From the NCBI GenBank assembly GCA_937885165.1, contig CAKZZJ010000195.1:1-6374 (forward strand): a stretch of DNA of 6,374 bases, given 5' to 3'. The stretch comes from an uncultured Caryophanales bacterium (GTDB lineage Bacteria; Bacillota_I; Bacilli_A; Acholeplasmatales; Anaeroplasmataceae). Shown piece by piece: positions 1-5,278 of the stretch. A program made the translations under genes and the position numbers. Position 1 is the stretch's first letter; every line of letters begins with the position of its first letter. The notes below the pieces were generated by a model. It worked only from the letters and a program-made list of their open reading frames with translations, did not search any database and was not told where the DNA came from.

Positions 1-2093
1 GCGACAATTATGTTATGCCTGATAAAGAATATACATTAACTATATTAAGAAAGAATATAGTATTATCACAATATAATAATAAAATAATTTATGAAGATAC
101 TGATTTATCTATAGAAGAATATTTAAAAGATAAAATAAAAGAAATTACATTTACTGCATCTAATTTAGAAGATTCTGATAATTTATTATTAGTTCTTAAA
201 GAAGATTCATTTACTAAAGATAATGTAAGTGATTTAGGGTTTGGTACTTATAATATCATTATTGAATTAAGTGATGAAAATGAGAAATTAAATTATGGAT
301 TTAACCAGAAATCAGAGACTACTATTACTTTCAGTATTAAATTAAAAAATAAATTCACTTTAGATGATGTAGAATTCAAAAATGATGTAACTTATAATGC
401 ACAAACTCAAAATTTGATTACTGATATTGATGTTAAATCAATTGAATTTACTAAAAATGATTTATTGTTTAGTTTTGATCCTCTAATGTCAACATCATAT
501 AAATATCAAAATATTACCGCAAGTGCTGCTAAAGATTATGATGTATATTTCAGATTCACTGAAAATATTAATTATTATGAATCAGATATATTAAAAACAA
601 CACTTAAGATAAAGAAAGGCAAATATGATCTTTCTGAAATAAGTTTTTCTTCAACATCTTTTACATATAATAAAGAAGCGCATTTTATAACTGTTACTAA
701 TTTACCAACTAAAAATATAACTCCAACATATTATTTAAATGATAAGATATTTGATGGGGCAATAAATGCCGGAACATACCAAATAAGGATATCATTTAAT
801 ACTTCTGATACTAATTATGAAAATCCAGAAGATATTATAAAAGAATTAGTTATTGAACCAAAATTAGTTGAGCTTGTTGTAGATGCTGATGAGATAACTT
901 ATGATGGAAAAGAACATCAGATAACATCATCTGTAATAAATCAATTGGGATCAGATCAACTTATTGCCATATCGCAAAAATATACTGATGCCGGAACTTA
1001 TGATCTTTCTTCTTCCACTTTAACTGGCGCCAACGCCAACAATTATAAGATTGATAATACAAAACATTATATGTATACGATATTAAGAAAAAATATCGAT
1101 GTTGAATTTGACGATAAATCTGTAACATATAATGGTAAAATCCAAAAAAATATTATTTCTATGCCTTTACCGGATTTTGCAGAAATAACATATTTGAATA
1201 ATGAAAATATAAATGCCGGAAGCTACATAGTTACACTTAATATTAAAAACAACAATAAGAACTATACATTTAATAATAGTGAAGATAATCTATCATTAAC
1301 TGCTAAATTAAATATTGAAGCAATAAATGCTGAAATAGGCTGGTTTTTAGATAATGCATATTATTCAAAAGATAATCTTCCAGAAGCTTATGTTAAAAAC
1401 ATAGTTCAGGGTGATATATGTAATGTAACTGTTACATTATATCAGGAAAATAATAAATATTATGCTATAGCAAACAAATTATCAAATAATAACTATCTAT
1501 TAGGTGATGATGAAAAAACCGAGTTTAAAGTAAATAAAACTATTGAAGCAAAAGAAAGTGATTTAGTTACTATAAATGTTGGTAACAATATATTAGGTTT
1601 ATCTGATAATGTTAAAATTAATTTAAGCGTTAATACTGATGAGGATTCATTAGATAAATATAAAGCTAATATATCAGAAATTGATAAAGAAATATTATCA
1701 AACGATGATATATATGAAATTTATAGTATAGATCTTATTATTGATAGTTCTTCAGGAACAAAAGAATTAAGTATGACTGATTTAGGTACTTCTTCTTTAG
1801 AACTTAGAATTAAGATACCTGAAGAATTAAAAGATAAAGAATATAAAATAATACAAATTCATACAAATATTGATAATTCAAAAAAGATAATCAAACATGA
1901 TAAATATGAAATAGATGGTGATTATGTTGTATTAAATATTACAACATTAAGCGATTTCTTATTTGTATATGATAGTGGTATAAATTTTGGTATAGCACTT
2001 ATGATTGGAATACTTACAGCCCTAGGTTTAGCGATGATTACTACTTCTTTAGTTTATGTATATTACAGAAAAAAGTATTTGAAAAGTAAATAA
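1..2093 (+). CDS. C-terminal part of MBG/YDG-repeat surface protein with C-terminal membrane anchor (5' truncated)
   Basis: This is the 3' end of a large extracellular protein, probably an adhesin or stalk protein; the ligand is unknown. The frame is open to base 1, and the codons before the first ATG (15) read DNYV, which continues a repeat end like NNYKIDN further on, so ATG15 is not the start. Numbering from that Met, MBG/YDG-like beta-sandwich repeats of about 75-85 residues run from 1 to about 510. Their marks are TYNAQTQ (126), TYNKEAH (217), TYDGKEH (295), TYNGKIQ (371), NAGTY (251), DAGTY (325) and NAGSY (400). The linker YTILRKNI at 354 recurs as LTILRKNI at 8-15. Residues 515-653 form a stalk domain ending LELRIKIPEEL...SDFLFVYD, typical of Bacillota surface proteins. 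Residues 655-683 are a hydrophobic helix followed by RKKYLKSK. There is no LPXTG motif. TAA stop. The assignment to repeat family is confident; the function is not. Confidence 0.9.
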   Translation, partial: DNYVMPDKEYTLTILRKNIVLSQYNNKIIYEDTDLSIEEYLKDKIKEITFTASNLEDSDNLLLVLKEDSFTKDNVSDLGFGTYNIIIELSDENEKLNYGFNQKSETTITFSIKLKNKFTLDDVEFKNDVTYNAQTQNLITDIDVKSIEFTKNDLLFSFDPLMSTSYKYQNITASAAKDYDVYFRFTENINYYESDILKTTLKIKKGKYDLSEISFSSTSFTYNKEAHFITVTNLPTKNITPTYYLNDKIFDGAINAGTYQIRISFNTSDTNYENPEDIIKELVIEPKLVELVVDADEITYDGKEHQITSSVINQLGSDQLIAISQKYTDAGTYDLSSSTLTGANANNYKIDNTKHYMYTILRKNIDVEFDDKSVTYNGKIQKNIISMPLPDFAEITYLNNENINAGSYIVTLNIKNNNKNYTFNNSEDNLSLTAKLNIEAINAEIGWFLDNAYYSKDNLPEAYVKNIVQGDICNVTVTLYQENNKYYAIANKLSNNNYLLGDDEKTEFKVNKTIEAKESDLVTINVGNNILGLSDNVKINLSVNTDEDSLDKYKANISEIDKEILSNDDIYEIYSIDLIIDSSSGTKELSMTDLGTSSLELRIKIPEELKDKEYKIIQIHTNIDNSKKIIKHDKYEIDGDYVVLNITTLSDFLFVYDSGINFGIALMIGILTALGLAMITTSLVYVYYRKKYLKSK

Positions 2094-2142
2094 ATCAAGC
2101 AAAAACATATAATCTTTTTTGTCACTTTAAATTATTCGTGCT

Positions 2143-2177
2143 GTTTACTATAAACAAAACATACTTTTTACTATAAA
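2143..2177. repeat. Two direct copies of palindromic TTTACTATAAA
   Basis: TTTACTATAAA occurs at 2144-2154 and again at 2167-2177, 23 bases apart (about two helical turns). Each copy is a palindrome around a central CTA, and the first extends to GTTTA-CTA-TAAAC (2143-2155). Spaced palindromic copies like this can be a protein binding site, but no promoter with good -35 and -10 boxes was found around them, and the sequence is only A/T-rich enough for chance to be possible. Confidence 0.4.
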
Positions 2178-2200
2178 TTTTGAGTACTGTCAAGAAGGTG

Positions 2201-2241
2201 AAAAAATGGTATGAAAAAACATAAAATTCATACCATTTTTT
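2201..2241. terminator. Bidirectional intrinsic terminator-like hairpin
   Basis: A perfect 15-base inverted repeat, AAAAAATGGTATGAA (2201-2215) and its complement (2227-2241), encloses an 11-base loop. The outer six pairs are A:T, so each strand has a run of six T after the 9-bp core stem, the form of a bidirectional Rho-independent terminator. It lies 108 bases after the surface-protein stop and is the first convincing terminator for that gene. On the other strand it would catch any transcript that passes the terminator at 2751-2800. The core is modest in G+C, so efficiency is uncertain. Confidence 0.7.
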
Positions 2242-2299
2242 ATATGAGCAAAAATGATTGTTTATGTATTATCTAGGGCAGTAGCTATAAGTGGTGCAG

Positions 2300-2503
2300 G
2301 CATGGTCAGTATAGCATCATATAGAGCAGATATAAATTAGTTTATCTGTATTATATTTTAAAACGCATAGAATGCTCATTGGCTGCATTTAATTATGAAG
2401 GTGGATATTTTATTTAGAATTAAGTTCTATGCGTTATAAACAAAATTATAGCCCGATAACAAGTTTTGCCCTTATGCTATTTTTACTATGCTATAGTACA
2501 TGC
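2300..2503. ncRNA. Candidate structured RNA: nested set of stems forming a multibranched fold
   Basis: Four compatible stems can be drawn. An outer stem pairs GCATG (2300-2304) and TATAGCAT (2310-2317) with ATGCTATA (2488-2495) and CATGC (2499-2503), giving 13 pairs around a 5x3 internal loop. Inside it lie CAGATA/TATCTG (2327-2332/2343-2348), a perfect 11-bp stem AACGCATAGAA/TTCTATGCGTT (2362-2372/2425-2435), and a 9-bp stem ATAGC+ATAA/TTAT+GCTAT (2448-2459/2472-2480) with a 3-base bulge. The 2362-2435 arm holds secondary pairs TTAATT/AATTAA (2389-2394/2418-2423). The strand is undecided because the stems are symmetric apart from wobbles. No known RNA family was recognised. The alternative is a decayed mobile element or chance pairing. 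Confidence 0.3.
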
Positions 2504-2509
2504 TAATAC

Positions 2510-2566
2510 ATTAGTAATAATTAGTGTAGAAGTATAACTATAGTATATTCTTAAATTATTACTAAT
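2510..2566. repeat. Perfect 13-base inverted repeat with inner imperfect stem
   Basis: ATTAGTAATAATT (2510-2522) is exactly complementary to 2554-2566. The 31-base interior can extend the structure through AGAA(g)TATA pairing with TATATTCT (2528-2549). It directly follows the multibranched candidate at 2300-2503 and is followed by CCCCTTTTGAAAGGG (2568-2582), a short self-complementary element. It lacks a T-run right after the stem, so it is not a standard terminator. Confidence 0.5.
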
Positions 2567-2615
2567 TCCCCTTTTGAAAGGGCAGAAAGAATCTAATATT
2601 TATTTTTATAAAAGC

Positions 2616-2642
2616 TTTGGACACATTCCAAACCCTTGTTTT
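2616..2642 (+). terminator. Weak terminator-like hairpin
   Basis: TTTGGA (2616-2621) pairs with TCCAAA (2627-2632) around a 5-base loop, followed by CCCTTG and then a T-run at 2639-2643. The stem is only 6 bp and the T-run is offset by several bases, so this is at best a weak plus-strand terminator. Confidence 0.25.
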
Positions 2643-2663
2643 TAAAATTAGAGTATTTAAAAT

Positions 2664-2698
2664 TTAAAACTAACATTATGAATAATTTATAGTTTTAA
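2664..2698. repeat. 9-base inverted repeat
   Basis: TTAAAACTA (2664-2672) is exactly complementary to TAGTTTTAA (2690-2698), with a 17-base loop. It has no G+C core or following T-run, so no role is assigned. Confidence 0.35.
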
Positions 2699-2750
2699 GC
2701 AGTACATATGACGTATGGGTTAAAAATACAACGTCTTAAACATAATAAAA

Positions 2751-2800
2751 CAGGTGTAAAATTAGCTATTCACATAGTTGATATCACACCTGCTTTTTTA
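2751..2800. terminator. Bidirectional terminator ending the minus-strand genes
   Basis: CAGGTGT (2751-2757) pairs with ACACCTG (2786-2792). The interior can add an AGCTAT/ATAGTT arm with one wobble (2764-2769/2774-2779). On the plus strand the stem is followed by CTTTTTT (2793-2799). On the minus strand it is followed by TTTTATTA (2750-2743), and it lies 21 bases after the stop of the 165-residue membrane protein gene. This position makes it the likely terminator of the peptidase/membrane-protein transcription unit, and it can also stop plus-strand read-through. Confidence 0.7.
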
Positions 2801-2813
2801 TTAATTATTTAAG

Positions 2814-3311
2814 TCAAGAATTTTTATATTCATTAATTTTATCGTTTATATTATCTTCACTCGCTTTGTTCGCAAAGCCTATGAATATTTCTTTTTCTTT
2901 ATCTTTTTTCTTATCCATATAGACAATACGTGTTTCATCATTTTCCTGATTAACATTAACTCTTAAAACGATTTCTTTTTCAAATTTCTTCTCTTTTTTC
3001 TCATACATATCAAAAAATACAAATGTATTATCAGATGAATCAAATGACAATAAAGGAGTATTTCTTATTTTTTTATTTGTCCTGAATGATGAATAAGAAA
3101 ATAATATACCTAATGTAGCAATACCTAAGTATACACAACTTATTATAAATATTACTTTATTTACAGTTTTTAAAGTATTATTACTTGATCTTAATAAATA
3201 AAATATTAAATCAGTAACAAAGAATGTTAGTGCGATTAGAAAATTAATCCCAGAAGCTTTTAATCCGTTTTTTCCTTCTCTTCTCTCGGCAATTATAACA
3301 TTATGCTCCAT
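2814..3311 (-). CDS. Two-helix membrane protein of unknown function, coupled to S41 peptidase
   Basis: A 165-residue protein that I do not recognise by name. A short, charged N-terminus (1-19, ERREGKNGLK) is followed by two hydrophobic helices at about 21-40 and 52-73 with a short loop containing RSSNNTLK. From about 85 comes a soluble part with alternating beta-like strands (LLSFDSSDNTFVFFDMY, EIVLRVNVN, TRIVYMD, EIFIGFA) and lysine-rich turns (KKEKKFEKE, KKKDKEKE), ending in a probable helix. A pair of helices followed by a small beta-rich domain resembles bacterial PH-like (bPH) membrane proteins, but that is a resemblance by eye only. The positive charges suggest both ends are cytoplasmic. 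ATG start at 3311, only 3 bases after the stop of the S41 gene, with weak AAGG 11 bases upstream inside that gene, so translation is probably coupled. TGA stop. Confidence 0.85.
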   Translation of the reverse strand: MEHNVIIAERREGKNGLKASGINFLIALTFFVTDLIFYLLRSSNNTLKTVNKVIFIISCVYLGIATLGILFSYSSFRTNKKIRNTPLLSFDSSDNTFVFFDMYEKKEKKFEKEIVLRVNVNQENDETRIVYMDKKKDKEKEIFIGFANKASEDNINDKINEYKNS

Positions 3312-3314
3312 AAA

Positions 3315-5072
3315 TTAGGCTACCTTACTCTTCCAACTACTTATATTATCAACGATATATCTATAGCTTACCATCTGATCTTCTGTTAATTCATAATCGG
3401 CTTCTACTCCACCATCTATATTTACATAATTACCATTTACTTTTTTAGTTAATGCTGTAAGGCTTGATTTTGAATAAGTGCTTCCATACGCACTTACTAC
3501 TTTTCTTACTGCACAAGGGCCTCCTCCTGTCTTTTGGCCGATTGTAACTATATCAGGCTTATTTGTCTTTGCGTATACTGCCATTGCATTGGCTGATGAA
3601 AATGTATATTTTGAATCTAAGAATATTATATTAAAGCCTTTATCATATAAGCTTACATCATTTTCATCTATTACACCATCAGCATTCATATCTGCTTTAT
3701 ATGTCTGTGATTTATGTGCCCCTGATAATGGATTTGTAACATCCATCTTTACTTCACCTATCAATACTGATAATGCATATATTAATCCATTGCTAGAACC
3801 ACCATCGTTGGCACTTAAATCTATTACTATATTTTTTACAGTGTCTTGATATTCTCCTACAGTTAAATCTTTATATAATTCTTTAAATAAATAGCCTGTA
3901 TTAGATAATGCATTATCCTCTACTTCTGTTCCATATAATAAATCATCATCAACCTCTGTAAATTCATTAAATGTTACAAATGCCGTTTCACTACCATAAT
4001 ATAAACCTAAGTTTACATTTGCTTCTTGTCTTGCTTGGTTTCTTTTTTTAATATAATTTTCATTATCATTCATCCAATTTGATTTAGTCGTATTTATTTT
4101 CCCTTCATCTATTTCTCCTGTTCCATATTCATAGAAACATGAGAAATCTATAAATGATGTATGTCCATCTACTAAATGTGATAATGCTGCTGATAATGCT
4201 TTATCTGATGTCTTTATATTTGTTGATTTAACATCATTTTTAAAGCCTTTTTCACTTAAGAATGCATCAAATGATGTGAATTTGTCTTTTAATCCATATC
4301 CAATATCAAAATCAAAGCATAATGACTGATATGAATATTCATAATAATCAGCTGTTAATTCCTGTTTTTCTCCATCTTTATAATATTTTTCTCCTAGCTC
4401 TGTTATCACAGGCATACCTAATATTGATGTTACTAAACCAGATGGTGGTATTGTATATAAATCACTTTGATTATATGATAAATTCATGTTTTCTTCCTTA
4501 TTATAAAATAATGTATTATATACACTTAATGGTAAATAATATTTATTATCTTTTTCATATATATCAAGGCTTGAATATTTACTTAAGTCTATTGTAACTT
4601 CCTTACCTTTTTCATAATTTGATGTTACTAATTTTATGTATTTTGGATTGTCATCAAGATCGCTCACTCCAAGTGGATCTTTATCACTTGTTATATTTGA
4701 TGTAAATAAATCATAATCATCATATGTTATTTTCTGAGTACTCTTGTTTATTATACATTTGGCATTTCTATCATTTGTTATAGTTACTCCATCTTGTGAT
4801 GATTCCATCTTATAATAATAATTATCGCTCTTAAGGCGCTCTTTTCTTATATATGATAATAATTCTACTCCTTCTCCTAATTCTATATAAGGTATTTTAC
4901 TACCGGCCTTAAATAATAAATTAGTATTACCTACTTCAATTACATCACCAGTTGTATTCTCTCCATATATTGTTTTTGATACTACTCTTTCTTCTGCTGT
5001 GTTTTCACTCGAACAAGCTGATAAAGCTATTATTCCAAGTGAAATTACTCCTAACATTATTCCCTTTTTCAT
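3315..5072 (-). CDS. S41-family (tricorn-like) peptidase lipoprotein
   Basis: A 585-residue serine peptidase expected to be lipid-anchored outside the membrane. Numbering is from ATG5072. Residues 1-19 are a lipoprotein signal (MKKGIMLG... then lipobox LSAC, Cys20). Residues about 160-191 look like the LPL..LF segment that precedes the catalytic part in Bacillota S41 lipoproteins. LCFDFDIGYGLKDKF at 251-265 and DGHTSF with His304 match the family. NIVIDLSANDGGSSNG lies at 413-428. The nucleophile is probably Ser492 in YTFSSANAMA, then GQKTGGGP at 512-519, and Glu557 in GGVEAD. The lysine of the CtpA Ser-Lys dyad is absent, so the Ser/His/Glu tricorn-type mechanism is likely. DMNADGVIDEND (461-472) is a canonical calcium-binding loop set inside the catalytic domain. 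Start: ATG5072 has AGCAGG 9 bases upstream and begins a normal signal peptide; TTG5093 would add seven residues. Substrate unknown. Co-transcribed with the downstream membrane protein. Confidence 0.93.
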   Translation of the reverse strand: MKKGIMLGVISLGIIALSACSSENTAEERVVSKTIYGENTTGDVIEVGNTNLLFKAGSKIPYIELGEGVELLSYIRKERLKSDNYYYKMESSQDGVTITNDRNAKCIINKSTQKITYDDYDLFTSNITSDKDPLGVSDLDDNPKYIKLVTSNYEKGKEVTIDLSKYSSLDIYEKDNKYYLPLSVYNTLFYNKEENMNLSYNQSDLYTIPPSGLVTSILGMPVITELGEKYYKDGEKQELTADYYEYSYQSLCFDFDIGYGLKDKFTSFDAFLSEKGFKNDVKSTNIKTSDKALSAALSHLVDGHTSFIDFSCFYEYGTGEIDEGKINTTKSNWMNDNENYIKKRNQARQEANVNLGLYYGSETAFVTFNEFTEVDDDLLYGTEVEDNALSNTGYLFKELYKDLTVGEYQDTVKNIVIDLSANDGGSSNGLIYALSVLIGEVKMDVTNPLSGAHKSQTYKADMNADGVIDENDVSLYDKGFNIIFLDSKYTFSSANAMAVYAKTNKPDIVTIGQKTGGGPCAVRKVVSAYGSTYSKSSLTALTKKVNGNYVNIDGGVEADYELTEDQMVSYRYIVDNISSWKSKVA

Positions 5073-5081
5073 AATTTTCTG

Positions 5082-5117
5082 CCTGCTAGCCAAAGCTCGC
5101 CATTTTCTCCTCTTTTC
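5082..5117 (-). promoter_or_regulatory. Unusual translation start region: five-codon leader ORF before the S41 gene
   Basis: The strong AGAGGAG (5113-5107) sits 3 bases before an ATG at 5103 that opens only MASFG and stops with TAG at 5088-5086. That stop overlaps the AGCAGG (5087-5082) which best serves the real gene start at ATG5072, 9 bases further. A TTG at 5093 in the gene frame is 13 bases from the strong site. Coupling through the leader ORF, use of TTG, or a one-base indel in TTT (5092-5094) that once joined the leader ATG to the gene would all explain this arrangement. Confidence 0.5.
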
Positions 5118-5132
5118 ATTTTATATTTTTTT

Positions 5133-5252
5133 AAATATCATAACGTGAGTAGGCAACTGTCTGCTTGTCTCTCACAAAGCCGCACATAGAGATTTTTTCC
5201 CCGTATGTTTATTCCACATAATGTAAATATATCTGCAAAACTGGTGATATTT
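5133..5252 (-). other. Candidate structured leader in the gap upstream of the S41 gene
   Basis: Read on the minus strand, AAATATCA (5252-5245) can pair with TGATATTT (5140-5133), closing a 120-base segment. Inside are TATGT/ACATA (5220-5216/5208-5204), the same ACATA with a second TATGT (5188-5184), TCTCT/AGAGA (5192-5188/5172-5168), and GTGAG/CTCAC (5175-5171/5149-5145) with AAGCA/TGCCT pairing inside. Several of these exclude each other. G+C in 5144-5203 is 30 of 60 bases, about twice the surroundings, as often seen for structured RNA in A+T-rich genomes. The closing stem's 3' strand can instead form ATATTT/AAATAT (5138-5133/5128-5123) next to the ribosome site. No known riboswitch class was recognised. 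Confidence 0.3.
5137..5163 (-). promoter_or_regulatory. Possible promoter of the S41/membrane-protein unit
   Basis: TATGAT (5142-5137) is a good -10 box about 24 bases before the strong AGAGGAG. The best -35, CAGACA (5163-5158), is poor and at a short 15-base spacing. The inverted repeat GTGAG/CTCAC (5175-5171/5149-5145) spans this -35 region and could be an operator. If transcription starts here, the foldable segment upstream is not part of the message from this promoter. Confidence 0.25.
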
Positions 5253-5278
5253 CTCCATCTTGTGCTGCACCTTTATTG

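Larger units (their letters stand above)
2094..2813. other. 720-base intergenic region between convergent genes, rich in inverted repeats
   Basis: No credible protein gene is seen here on either strand; the longest start-to-stop frames with any merit are 21 and 28 codons. The region separates the plus-strand surface protein from the minus-strand genes, so it needs no more than two terminators, yet it holds at least eight inverted repeats with arms of 5-15 bases, two direct repeats of a short palindrome, and two patches with G+C near 45% (for example 27 of 60 bases in 2271-2330) in an otherwise much more A+T-rich sequence. The individual elements are listed separately. No transposase, integrase, tRNA or rRNA remnant was recognised. 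Confidence 0.8.

Noticed and set aside
15..17. ATG as the start of the surface-protein gene
   Set aside because: The frame is open to base 1 and the upstream codons (DNYV) complete a repeat end seen elsewhere in the protein; there is no signal peptide after this Met.
2211..2276. 21-codon frame after AAGGTG (2195-2200)
   Set aside because: It runs through the terminator hairpin at 2201-2241, and its composition is what the hairpin dictates.
2751..2792. tRNA-like fold
   Set aside because: The arms could suggest a cloverleaf, but there is no T-loop consensus, no anticodon arm of the right size and the flanks are T-runs of a terminator.
2094..2813. Insertion sequence or transposon remnant
   Set aside because: Inverted repeats are present, but no transposase fragment, no target-site duplication and no matching pair of ends were found.
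3478..3849. Plus-strand open frame of 123 codons
   Set aside because: Lies entirely antisense to the S41 peptidase gene, which has clear family motifs in the same stretch.
4322..4597. Plus-strand open frame of 91 codons
   Set aside because: Antisense shadow of the S41 gene; the Leu/Ile/Tyr-rich product reflects A+T-rich complement.
5168..5198. Plus-strand terminator TCTCT/AGAGA followed by six T
   Set aside because: The stem is only 5 bp with a 15-base loop and no plus-strand gene lies upstream for more than 3 kb; more likely part of the minus-strand leader.
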